A stretch of 64,000 nucleotides of DNA from Bacillota bacterium (GTDB lineage Bacteria > Bacillota > Clostridia > DSM-8532). The stretch is taken from assembly GCA_023443745.1 (NCBI GenBank), contig JAEZTB010000042.1:124001-188000 (forward strand). Direction: 5' to 3'. The notes under the pieces were generated by a model, which made no database searches, was not told the DNA's origin, and saw nothing but the letters and a program-made list of their open reading frames with translations. Both the position numbers and the translations under genes were made by a program. Each line of letters begins with the position of its first letter. The stretch's first letter is position 1. Positions 50,878-59,412 of this stretch are shown piece after piece.

Positions 50878-53286
50878 TCAGTCCATAGTGTGGTATTTGG
50901 CCGTTATTTCAGCAAAGCGTCGAAGCTTGTTATAGGCTCTGGCGTTCACCGACCCGGCTGGATAGGTGCCATCGGGAAGCCGCTCTCCAGCAGTCACGCC
51001 GGTAAGGATTTCAATACCCTCGTCAACCGTTCGAATGGGATAAATACGAAAGAGCCCTTTTTCAACAGCCTCCGTCACTTCATCTGAAAGCACTAAATTT
51101 CTTACATTTTGGTAAGGTATAATAACACCCTGTTTTCCATTAAGCCCATTAATTTTGCATATCTCAAAGAATCCCTCTATTTTAAAGGTTGCACCGCCTA
51201 TGGGCTGAATGAACCCATGCTGATTAACGGATCCTGTCACTGCAATACCTTGATAAATTGGGAGATCAGAAAGGCTCGACAGGATGGCAAAGAGCTCAGT
51301 TGATGATGCGCTGTCTCCTTCAATCCCGCTATAAAGCTGCTCAAAGCAAATACTTGCAGCCAGGGATAGCGGAATATCCTGAGCATATTTTTTCCCGATG
51401 TAGCCGCTTAATATGAGAACCCCCTTGGAATGTGTAACGCCACCCGTCTCCACCTCCCGCTCAATATCCAGAATACCGGTTTTACCCATATAAGCTGCAG
51501 CAGTGATGCGGCTGGGCTTGCCAAAGATGTAGTCACCCAGGTCAATAACTGACAACCCATTGATTTGCCCCACCACATATCCATCGGTATCAATTAGAAG
51601 AGTTCCCTCGCGAATAAGCTCCAGGAGCTCTTCATCATATTTGCTGGAGCGCCTTTTCTTCTCATAGACAGCCTTTTTCACATGACGAGAGGTTACAAAC
51701 GGACTGGCATCGATTCTCGCCCAGGCTTCCGCTTCAACAAGAATATTGACAACCTCGGAAAAGCGCGTTGTAAGCTTATTTTGATCCTGAACAATCCAAG
51801 AACAGTAGTTTACCATTTCCGCCACACCGGTTTTATCAAAATGGTTGATGCCTTCCTTGCCGCAGAAGGCTCCGATATAGCGAGCCAAGCACTGCACATT
51901 TTCATTGTTCCACTCCATATGCTCATCAAAATCTGCTTTGATTTTAAAGTATTTTCTGAAATCCCGGTCATAATTATAGAGCAGCTGGTAGAGCTCATCG
52001 CTTCCCACCAATAGGATCTTGACATTGATGGGAATAGGCTCGGGTTTTAGTATGGAGACCGCTACCAGACCCATTTGCTCCTTAATATTCTCAATGAGTA
52101 TTTGACGTGTCTTAAGGGTGCGCTTAATGGCTTCGTATGATTGCGGATTGGAGAGGACATCATTGATTTGTAAAATGAGAAAGCCTCCATTGGCTTGGTG
52201 AAAAAGACCCGGCTTAATCATGGTATAATCGGTGGTCATGGTCCCCAACTCATTCTCATATTCACATCTGCCCATGAGATTATAGTAGGATGGATTATAG
52301 TCCAGTATGACCGGTGCACCGTGTAGACGGCTGTTATCTACCAGAAGGTTAACCCTGTAGCGGTCATAAGGGCTATCCTCGCTCCCCTTTTTCATCATGA
52401 GCTGATACAGGGCAAGCTGCTGGTCGTCCGAATAATCACTTCTTACTAATTCCTCGATATTTCCCAGAATATCTTCCTTGACATTGTCTAAAAATTCAAT
52501 AATAAAAGGATAAAGGCTGTACTTGCCTTTCAAGTCATCGATGTGAATACCCACGGCATATAGGGCAATCTGGTTCTCCCACTCGCGAATGGCAACCTCG
52601 GCTTCCATTTCTATCTCACGAATTTTTCTTATAATATCGGCCGTTTCATTTTGCAAAGACTCGGAAGAATTAGTGAGCTCAATCTTCACTTCTTCATCCA
52701 GAGATTTAAAATCATCTTCACTTATGGGTTCACCATCAATCACAGGCATAAAATAGATACCAGAGTTAGCAAGCTTAACCCTGAAGCCACGCTCTCCGGC
52801 CTCATTACTAAGCTCCAAGACATACTCGTCCTTTTTGTCACGGAATTCCTTTAAAATTCGAGTGCGCTCTGCTTCGTAATCTTCCCCGTCAAAGGCTTTT
52901 ACAATCTCCTGCTCGATGACCCTGACGAACTCCTCCATATCTTTCTTAAAATCACGTCCCATGCCCGCCGGTAAATTAATAGCCTTAGGACGATTGGAAT
53001 CCTCGAAATTATAGACATAGCACCAGTCATCGGGAATGGGCATTAAACGTGCATGCTTTAATGCACATTCCAGCGCATAGCGTGTTTTGCCCTCTCCCGG
53101 TTCACCTGACATATAGAGATTATAGCCATCAAGCTGAATTGACAAGCCAAACTCCGTGGCCTCGGAGGCCCTTTGCTGTCCGATGAGCTCCCTGGAGGGC
53201 ACAAGCTGGGAAGTGTCCTGGAATTTTAATGATGAAGGATCGCAGACCCTTCTTAAGGCACTGGCCTGAAGTGGTGTAACAGCCAT
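50878..53286 (-). CDS. Lon-like AAA protease (AAA_32/Lon_C family)
   Basis: The 802-residue protein has an N-terminal AAA-type ATPase with Walker A SGEPGEGKTR (about residue 59) and a central coiled-coil region (about 190-245). It ends with an S16 Lon protease domain. The catalytic Ser lies in EGDSASSTEL and the Lys in GGATFKIEGFF. It differs from classical Lon (also in this window) by its N-terminus, which begins RRVCDPSSLKFQDTSQLVPS, and belongs to the Lon-like family seen in Firmicutes. It probably degrades misfolded or regulatory proteins. Substrate unknown. Confidence 0.9.
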   Translation of the reverse strand: MAVTPLQASALRRVCDPSSLKFQDTSQLVPSRELIGQQRASEATEFGLSIQLDGYNLYMSGEPGEGKTRYALECALKHARLMPIPDDWCYVYNFEDSNRPKAINLPAGMGRDFKKDMEEFVRVIEQEIVKAFDGEDYEAERTRILKEFRDKKDEYVLELSNEAGERGFRVKLANSGIYFMPVIDGEPISEDDFKSLDEEVKIELTNSSESLQNETADIIRKIREIEMEAEVAIREWENQIALYAVGIHIDDLKGKYSLYPFIIEFLDNVKEDILGNIEELVRSDYSDDQQLALYQLMMKKGSEDSPYDRYRVNLLVDNSRLHGAPVILDYNPSYYNLMGRCEYENELGTMTTDYTMIKPGLFHQANGGFLILQINDVLSNPQSYEAIKRTLKTRQILIENIKEQMGLVAVSILKPEPIPINVKILLVGSDELYQLLYNYDRDFRKYFKIKADFDEHMEWNNENVQCLARYIGAFCGKEGINHFDKTGVAEMVNYCSWIVQDQNKLTTRFSEVVNILVEAEAWARIDASPFVTSRHVKKAVYEKKRRSSKYDEELLELIREGTLLIDTDGYVVGQINGLSVIDLGDYIFGKPSRITAAAYMGKTGILDIEREVETGGVTHSKGVLILSGYIGKKYAQDIPLSLAASICFEQLYSGIEGDSASSTELFAILSSLSDLPIYQGIAVTGSVNQHGFIQPIGGATFKIEGFFEICKINGLNGKQGVIIPYQNVRNLVLSDEVTEAVEKGLFRIYPIRTVDEGIEILTGVTAGERLPDGTYPAGSVNARAYNKLRRFAEITAKYHTMD

Positions 53287-53405
53287 AAAAACACCCCCGA
53301 TTTCCCATTCATATCATTCTATCAATCACCTCGAAAAAATATGAATAACCTTAACAAGGTGATGATTTTGTAATGATGAAATGAAAAGGCGAGGGGTATG
53401 ATTAA

Positions 53406-53852
53406 CTAAAAGACCAGCCACATAATGATTGCGTCTTCGTTATTGTCGGAATAGTAGTGCTTCCTCCGACCTTGGGGCTTAAAACCAAAGCTCTCGTAGA
53501 GAGAGATGGCTGCAATATTGCTCACTCGAACCTCCAAGGTAAGAGCAATAAGCTCACACTTCTTTGCATAGTCGATAAGAGCGTCAATCAGACGCCTGCC
53601 ATACCCTGATCTTCTGAAATCAGGATGAACCGCCACATTAGTAATGTGCCCTTCATCCAGTATTTTCCACAAGCCTGCATACCCGCAAATTTGCCCTGAA
53701 ACTTCCAAGACCATATAAAAGGCGTTGGGATTGTAGAGCTCATCCTCAAACATTCCCCTGGACCAGGGGATGGAAAAGCATTTGTGTTCCAATTCCAGGA
53801 TGGCATCAAGGTCATGATAGCTCATAGTTCGAAGAGTGGGTTGTTCAGACAT
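53406..53852 (-). CDS. rimI: [Ribosomal protein bS18]-alanine N-acetyltransferase-like (RimI)
   Basis: The 148-residue GNAT protein contains the acetyl-CoA loop RRSGYGRRLIDALIDYAKK and the RimI pattern VRVSNIAAISLYESFGFKPQ GRRKHYY. It follows tsaE and tsaB in a conserved Firmicute order. It would acetylate the S18 N-terminus. Confidence 0.93.
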   Translation of the reverse strand: MSEQPTLRTMSYHDLDAILELEHKCFSIPWSRGMFEDELYNPNAFYMVLEVSGQICGYAGLWKILDEGHITNVAVHPDFRRSGYGRRLIDALIDYAKKCELIALTLEVRVSNIAAISLYESFGFKPQGRRKHYYSDNNEDAIIMWLVF

Positions 53853-53861
53853 CTTATTACC

Positions 53862-54572
53862 TCACTGGCCCTGGATGGCACTTAGATCCTTCATGCGTTC
53901 AGCCTGGGATTTTCTTAGGTAGAGAGGTTCCAGTTCAAAGGCATTCATCGCCCTATTATTGCGGAAAGCCTCTTCAGCCAGCAAAGCTACGGACGAAGCC
54001 CTTGGAAAAGATAGAGTCGGTGCTGCTTCTATTATTTTATCGCCGAGCTGTGCTTTCATTTTATCTACATGAAGGGGCGTGGCATCACCCAGAACCAGGA
54101 TATCCTGATTACAGCTCTTCATGCGATCAATCAGTTCTTCTATGGTAATACCCAAATCCGGTGTGATTTTATCTATGTGATTATCTCTCTTTCGATAAAG
54201 AGCCGTAAACACTTGATTATTTCTTGCATCAAGCATGGGGCAGATAGTACCTTTAAAATCGGGCATCGAGAAGGCCAAAGCATCCAGGGTGGGAATCCCG
54301 CATACCGGCTTATTAAGTGAATATGCCAGACCCTTTATGGTGACTACGCCGATTCTTAAGCCTGTAAAGGAACCCGGGCCTATGGCCGCCGCAAAAAGAT
54401 CAATCACCTTAAAATCTTTATTCAGCATGTCCAGCATGGCTCGCAACATAGGCACCAGCTTTTGGGAGTGAGTCTTTCCATATTGCATGGAAAGCTCCGC
54501 AAGCACCTTCCCATCTTCAGCCACCGCACAGGTAGCAGTGAGACATGAGGTATCAACCGCAAGAGTAATCAT
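53862..54572 (-). CDS. tsaB: tRNA threonylcarbamoyladenosine modification protein TsaB
   Basis: The 236-residue protein begins ITLAVDTSCLTATCAVAEDG and has the GPGSFTGLRIGV segment typical of TsaB. It is a scaffold for TsaD and TsaE in t6A37 synthesis. It starts immediately after the tsaE stop (TAA-ATG). Confidence 0.95.
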   Translation of the reverse strand: MITLAVDTSCLTATCAVAEDGKVLAELSMQYGKTHSQKLVPMLRAMLDMLNKDFKVIDLFAAAIGPGSFTGLRIGVVTIKGLAYSLNKPVCGIPTLDALAFSMPDFKGTICPMLDARNNQVFTALYRKRDNHIDKITPDLGITIEELIDRMKSCNQDILVLGDATPLHVDKMKAQLGDKIIEAAPTLSFPRASSVALLAEEAFRNNRAMNAFELEPLYLRKSQAERMKDLSAIQGQ

Positions 54573-55013
54573 TTACAGGTCCTGCCTTTCAAAGGTAAAA
54601 ATACGGTGTTCAGGGTTTTCAGTATCCCGTGATATCCGTATATGCAAAGTGTCGGCAGGAAGGAGTTCCGGGAAACGGTCACCCCACTCTACCACTGTAA
54701 TGGCATCGCGGTCAAAATATTCCTCCCAGCCGATGGTATAGAGCTCATCGGCATCGTCTACCCGGTAAACATCAAAATGGTGAAGAGTGGCATTGCCTTC
54801 ATAAGTATTGACCAGGGTGAATGTGGGGCTTGTAATAGGTTCTGTAATGCCCATGCCGGCTGCGATCCCCTTAGTCATGGCCGTTTTGCCCGTGCCAAGG
54901 TCACCTTCAAGACTTACGGCATCTCCGGGTTTGAGCTTAAGTGAAAGCTTTTTTCCCATTTCAAAGGTTTCAGTTTCTGACTGGGTCTTACAGCTATAGA
55001 ATTCTCTTCCCAT
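54573..55013 (-). CDS. tsaE: tRNA t6A biosynthesis ATPase TsaE
   Basis: The 146-residue ATPase has the Walker A SLEGDLGTGKTAMTKGIAAG (about residues 33-52) and the block TSPTFTLVNTYEG. It hydrolyses ATP to recycle the TsaBD complex. It lies three bases after the amidohydrolase stop. Confidence 0.95.
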   Translation of the reverse strand: MGREFYSCKTQSETETFEMGKKLSLKLKPGDAVSLEGDLGTGKTAMTKGIAAGMGITEPITSPTFTLVNTYEGNATLHHFDVYRVDDADELYTIGWEEYFDRDAITVVEWGDRFPELLPADTLHIRISRDTENPEHRIFTFERQDL

Positions 55014-55016
55014 CTC

Positions 55017-56198
55017 TTACCCTTCTTCGTTTTCGTAAACAAGCCGCCCATTGATAAAGGTCATCTTTACCTTACTCATATAGTCGAAGGGATGGCTTGT
55101 GTAAAGCACCATATCGGCATCCTTTCCAACTTCCAGGCTTCCTATGCGCTTTTCCAGCCTCACACTTTTTGCGGCATTTATGGTGATTGCTTTTAAGGCG
55201 GCTTCCTGCGCCATACCCTCTCGATGTGCAAGGGTGGCGCAAAGCATCAGATGTTGGTTGGGAACCTCGGGATGATCGCTCATGATGGAGACATTAACGC
55301 CAGCCTTTGCCAAAATACCAGGCGCCCTCAGAGATTGATTACGAAGCTCAATCTTGGAGCGGTCTGTGAGAATAGGACCCAAGATCACATCATATCCGTA
55401 GTTTTTCAGTATATCGGCAATAAGCCAGCCTTCGGTACAATGATCCAAAGTAATATCCAAATTGAATTCTTTCGCGATGCGAATGGCTGTAAGAATATCA
55501 TCCGCTCGATGAGCATGGGCCTTGACCACCAGTTCTCCCTTTATTACCGGAAGCAGCGCATTGAGCTTCATATCGAACTCGGGTTTATCATTTTCCTCTT
55601 TATCATTCTCGTAATCCGTAAGTGCATCCAGATACTCCCTGGCCTTAAAGAGCTGCTCCCGGAGCACGGCTGCCGTTGCCATACGCGTTGTTGGGGCCTG
55701 GTGCTTCTCGTGATAGACGGTTTTGGGATTCTCCCCAAAAGCAATCTTCATGGCACAGGGCGCCTTGATAACCATTTCATCTACGGTGCGGCCATAGGTC
55801 TTAAGGGCTGCAAACTGTCCCCCGATGACATTGGCACTTCCGGGGCCTGTTACAACGGTAGTTACACCGTTTTGCCTCGCTTCCTCAAAAGCCCGGTCAG
55901 CGTGATAAACACCGTCAATAGCCCTGAGGTGGGGAGTAACTGGATCAGTCATCTCGTTGACATCATCACCCTCAAATCCCACTGAGTCCTCCATCATGCC
56001 GATATGGCTGTGACTGTCTACCAGGCCTGGAATGAGAACCATTTCTTTTGCATCAATAACCGTATCGGCGGCTTCAATTTCCGGCATAAAAGCCATATCA
56101 CCGATTGCTGAAATCTTCCCGTCCTTTAGACCAATAAAACCTAAATCGTAATCAACACCTGTCATGGTGAGAATTTTAGCATTTTTAATATAGAGCAT
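55017..56198 (-). CDS. Amidohydrolase (imidazolonepropionase-like)
   Basis: The 393-residue metal-dependent hydrolase has the N-terminal His pair in LVDSHSHIG, then further ligand regions KAHAHRADD (His) and LDHCTEG, and the C-terminal GKDADMVLYTSHPFDYMS typical of the superfamily's small beta-sandwich. Uncharacterised members of this type are often called imidazolonepropionase-like. Substrate unknown. It opens a minus-strand transcript with tsaE, tsaB and rimI. Confidence 0.88.
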   Translation of the reverse strand: MLYIKNAKILTMTGVDYDLGFIGLKDGKISAIGDMAFMPEIEAADTVIDAKEMVLIPGLVDSHSHIGMMEDSVGFEGDDVNEMTDPVTPHLRAIDGVYHADRAFEEARQNGVTTVVTGPGSANVIGGQFAALKTYGRTVDEMVIKAPCAMKIAFGENPKTVYHEKHQAPTTRMATAAVLREQLFKAREYLDALTDYENDKEENDKPEFDMKLNALLPVIKGELVVKAHAHRADDILTAIRIAKEFNLDITLDHCTEGWLIADILKNYGYDVILGPILTDRSKIELRNQSLRAPGILAKAGVNVSIMSDHPEVPNQHLMLCATLAHREGMAQEAALKAITINAAKSVRLEKRIGSLEVGKDADMVLYTSHPFDYMSKVKMTFINGRLVYENEEG

Positions 56199-56232
56199 AC
56201 TGCCTCCCCTTAAGGGTTTGTTTCATTCGGTT

Positions 56233-56261
56233 ATTATATCACTGAAGTGACTTCCATTCAA
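56233..56261 (-). promoter_or_regulatory. Promoter of the amidohydrolase-tsaE-tsaB-rimI unit
   Basis: TTGAAT (56256-56261) and TATAAT (56233-56238), read on the minus strand, are 17 bases apart. The 11-base palindrome GAAGTGACTTC (56244-56254) lies in the spacer. Confidence 0.8.
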
Positions 56262-56273
56262 ATTTTATTCACC

Positions 56274-56313
56274 TTGATTTTTACCTCAAACTTCTCTACA
56301 ATTTTCATTGTAG
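56274..56313 (+). promoter_or_regulatory. Promoter of the TerB_N-BrxD-helicase operon with a palindrome on -10
   Basis: TTGATT (56274-56279) and TACAAT (56297-56302) are 17 bases apart. CTACAAT (56296-56302) and ATTGTAG (56307-56313) form a 7-bp inverted repeat around TTTC that covers the -10 box and the expected start, a likely repressor site. It is divergent from the amidohydrolase promoter. The rest of 56199-56426 is leader; no other signal seen. Confidence 0.7.
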
Positions 56314-56426
56314 CCATTAGGATATGCTTTAATCAAGCATTTAAGTGGGCGGTCCAAGGTCGTCCCTGCCTGTAGTTGTGGCAAGGCGATTGCTGTTTTA
56401 ATTATGCTGGATGTGGAGCAAAGTCT

Positions 56427-58109
56427 ATGAAAGATATTCAAAATCTAATTGAATTAATACTGTCCAATCCAAAGCTAAAGAATAACGAGTTTCTTAAGTC
56501 AAAAATATATACGGATGAGCCCATACTTAAAACAGCCGCACAAATGGTCGACTTCTTGCCGGAAAAGTATAGTGAAATGAAGAAACTGGCAAAAGCAAAT
56601 TATGATTTTTATGGCTATGGATATGGTCGCAAAGCCTTTTATGAACAAGGAAAATTCATGGAAGACTTTACCGATGACTATCAATATAACGGTGGATTTT
56701 CTGCACACTACCCAACCTATGAATCCATGAACGATCAACAATTGCGCGGATATTTTTCATGGCGGACCAGAGTCCGCAGCGGTATGGTAGAAAAGACATC
56801 TCTCTCTTTTGTTTATGTTTATATCTATGAGCTTTTAAATCAAATCGGGGTCAACACCGCCGAAGAAGGCTTTTACACACTTAAAACCTTCTGGTACAAA
56901 TATAGGGATATTGAACCTCAGATTAACTACTTAGTCACACTCTGGCTTAAGGATTATGTTATATACAATGGCTTGGATAAAGCCTTACTCAATGATTTTT
57001 TAGATGTCAGTATTGATAATAAGATAATAACACTGATTAACCATCGCTCCCATAATGCGGAAGAAGTTTTTTCCGCATTAAATACATTTTCCTCTTATAA
57101 ACTTGATAGTTCAAGATTTTATAAATCATATCCGGATGATGTAAGAACTGTGGCTTATAATGCTTTTGCAGCACTGGTGAAGTATCATGATCGAAGTCGT
57201 AAAAGGAGCTTGGTTCAAAAATTCTTTGGAAAAAAAATGACCAATCAATATACTATATTTAATACAGCCATGTTCTATCATCACAATAAGCATATAGACT
57301 GTATTTATGAGATAAATGACGTATGCAGATATATATGCAAAAATGGAAACTGGAGCGAGGAAAGATTTTATCCTTTCGATGGGAAAAACAAGAATATTGG
57401 TGAATTATTAAAAGCCATAGATTTTATAATGAGGCAAAAATATAGTTTTAAATCTGCCTTAAAAGTTGACAATCTGCTAAGTATTTATAAGGATATAATA
57501 GAGAAGGAAACAGATAAGCTGCTTGACGATAAGAAAAAAAAGGCTGCTCCAAAAATTGAAATCGATCTCTTAAAGCTTCACAATATACGAAAAACAGCAC
57601 TTGAAACACAGAACAAGCTTATTGTTGAAGATTTCGAGGATAAAACCACAGCGGAAAAAGAAGGTGTGCCCGAAGAACCCTTACAAATGACAATGGATTT
57701 TTACGGAATAGACTTCAAAGATACCGCGCAGAATAGTATTACCCAAAAAGCAGCATCAACAGCTTCGAGAAAGAAAGTGCAAAATAACATATCACATGAG
57801 GCAGCGGTATTGATAGCACCCAAGCAGGCATCATCAGAAAATAAAGCTAATTTAACCGATATAGAATATGAGTTTATGAGCTGTCTGTTATATAGAAAAA
57901 ATTATAGTGATTTGATAAAATCAAATGGGCTTATGCTCTCCGTCCTCACAGACACTATTAATGAAAAGCTCTATGACTTATTTAACGATACAGTAATCAT
58001 TTTTGATGGAGATAAGCCGGAATTGATAGTAGATTATGTGAGTGAACTCAAGGAAATGATTAAGAGTACTGCGGAGGGAAAAGAAAAACCCAATGATAAA
58101 AATTCCTAA
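56427..58109 (+). CDS. TerB_N/TerB_C domain protein
   Basis: The 560-residue protein has an N-terminal TerB_N domain with the diagnostic segment YPTYESMNDQQLRGYFSWRT at residues 95-114. The C-terminal TerB_C-like region covers about 380-550 (KIEIDLLKLHNIRKTA, LTDIEYEFMSCLLYRKNYSD, NEKLYDLFNDTVI). The two are separated by a region of about 230 residues. The TerB core itself is absent. There is no signal peptide or membrane segment. ATG 56427 follows GGAGCAAAGTCT. It is first in a three-gene operon with a BrxD-like ATPase and a helicase. TerB_N proteins occur with such ATPases and helicases in predicted stress or anti-phage islands. Biochemical function unknown. Confidence 0.85.
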   Translation: MKDIQNLIELILSNPKLKNNEFLKSKIYTDEPILKTAAQMVDFLPEKYSEMKKLAKANYDFYGYGYGRKAFYEQGKFMEDFTDDYQYNGGFSAHYPTYESMNDQQLRGYFSWRTRVRSGMVEKTSLSFVYVYIYELLNQIGVNTAEEGFYTLKTFWYKYRDIEPQINYLVTLWLKDYVIYNGLDKALLNDFLDVSIDNKIITLINHRSHNAEEVFSALNTFSSYKLDSSRFYKSYPDDVRTVAYNAFAALVKYHDRSRKRSLVQKFFGKKMTNQYTIFNTAMFYHHNKHIDCIYEINDVCRYICKNGNWSEERFYPFDGKNKNIGELLKAIDFIMRQKYSFKSALKVDNLLSIYKDIIEKETDKLLDDKKKKAAPKIEIDLLKLHNIRKTALETQNKLIVEDFEDKTTAEKEGVPEEPLQMTMDFYGIDFKDTAQNSITQKAASTASRKKVQNNISHEAAVLIAPKQASSENKANLTDIEYEFMSCLLYRKNYSDLIKSNGLMLSVLTDTINEKLYDLFNDTVIIFDGDKPELIVDYVSELKEMIKSTAEGKEKPNDKNS

Positions 58110-59412
58110 AAGGATATCAACAGTCATAATAAACTCTTTAAAGGGCGGGGTTGTGCCGCGAATCGGCCTGCCCTATATCACGGTTGGCAGAGAAACCGAG
58201 ATTAATGCGCTTTTACACGATGTAGATATTATTGCAGACGGCGGAGCCTCTTTTCGCTTTATTTCGGGTAAATACGGCAGTGGCAAAAGCTTTCTGCTGC
58301 AAACAATAAGAAATTATGTTATGGATAGAAACTTTGTTGTGGCGGATGCCGATCTTTCACCCGAAAGACGCTTGCAGGGGACAAAAGGGCAGGGACTGGC
58401 TACATATAAGGAGCTCATCCAAAATATGTCCACCAAAACCAGACCCGAGGGCGGAGCCCTAACCCTTATACTGGACAGATGGATAAGCAATATCCAAAGT
58501 GAGGTAGCTTCTAGCAGCAATCTTTCGTTTGAGACAAGCGAATTTGGCAGGCTGGTTGAAAAGAAAATATATGAAGTCATAAGCTCACTTAACGAAATGG
58601 TTCATGGATTTGATTTTGCAAAGCTTCTCGTAATCTATTATAAGTCCTTTCTGAATGGGGACGATGAAAGCAAAGCAAAGGTGGTAAAGTGGTTTCGCGG
58701 TGAGTATGTCAATAAAACGGAAGCCAGGGCAGAGCTTGGCGTTAACATTATCATTACTGATGACGACTGGTACGAATATATCAAGCTCTTTGCATTGTTT
58801 CTTAAAAAAGCAGGATATAATGGGCTTCTTATACTCATTGATGAGCTTGTAAATATTTATAAGATTCCAAACAGCATCACACGGCAGTATAACTATGAAA
58901 AAATCCTCACCATGTATAACGATACGCTGCAGGGAAAGGCCAGGCATCTGGGAATTATTATGGGCGGTACACCGCAGTGTATCGAGGACACAAGACGCGG
59001 TGTTTTCAGCTATGAGGCATTGAAGTCCCGACTTGAAGACGGCCGTTTCGGGCGTGATGATGTAAAGGATGTGCTTGCGCCTGTAATAAAGCTCTCGCCC
59101 CTTACTTACGAGGAAATGCTGGTTTTGATTGAAAAGCTTGCTGATATTCACGCAGATCTCTTTGATTACTCACTGACTATAAGCCAGGATGATATGATCA
59201 ACTTTATTAAAATCGAATTTGGCAGAATAGGTGCAGATACACATATAACTCCTCGAGAGGTTATCCGTGATTTTATTGAGCTGCTCAATATCGTCTACCA
59301 GAACCCAGGTTTAAATATTTCTGAGCTTTTAGGGTCGGGAAAATTTGAGTATGCTAAAACAGAAGTAACTGATGAGGTGCTTGAAAAAGAGTTTGAGGAA
59401 TTTGAGTTATGA
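58093..59412 (+). CDS. BrxD-like P-loop ATPase (DUF2791)
   Basis: The 439-residue ATPase has Walker A GKYGSGKS at residues 59-66 and Walker B LLILIDEL at 245-252. Other regions are DADLSPERRLQGTKGQGLAT and IIMGGTPQCIEDTRRGVFSY, the latter a sensor-like block also seen in DUF2791 proteins. It has an acidic C-terminus (EKEFEEFEL). DUF2791 proteins are called BrxD in type 2 BREX systems. It overlaps the upstream gene by 17 bases and the downstream gene by four, so all three are translated together. Probably an oligomeric ATPase that works with the helicase; role inferred. Confidence 0.88.
   Translation: MIKIPKRISTVIINSLKGGVVPRIGLPYITVGRETEINALLHDVDIIADGGASFRFISGKYGSGKSFLLQTIRNYVMDRNFVVADADLSPERRLQGTKGQGLATYKELIQNMSTKTRPEGGALTLILDRWISNIQSEVASSSNLSFETSEFGRLVEKKIYEVISSLNEMVHGFDFAKLLVIYYKSFLNGDDESKAKVVKWFRGEYVNKTEARAELGVNIIITDDDWYEYIKLFALFLKKAGYNGLLILIDELVNIYKIPNSITRQYNYEKILTMYNDTLQGKARHLGIIMGGTPQCIEDTRRGVFSYEALKSRLEDGRFGRDDVKDVLAPVIKLSPLTYEEMLVLIEKLADIHADLFDYSLTISQDDMINFIKIEFGRIGADTHITPREVIRDFIELLNIVYQNPGLNISELLGSGKFEYAKTEVTDEVLEKEFEEFEL

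Noticed and set aside
56376..56426. Upstream in-frame start for the TerB_N protein
   Set aside because: It lacks a ribosome binding site and encodes a Cys-rich stretch unlike the family; ATG 56427 follows GGAG.
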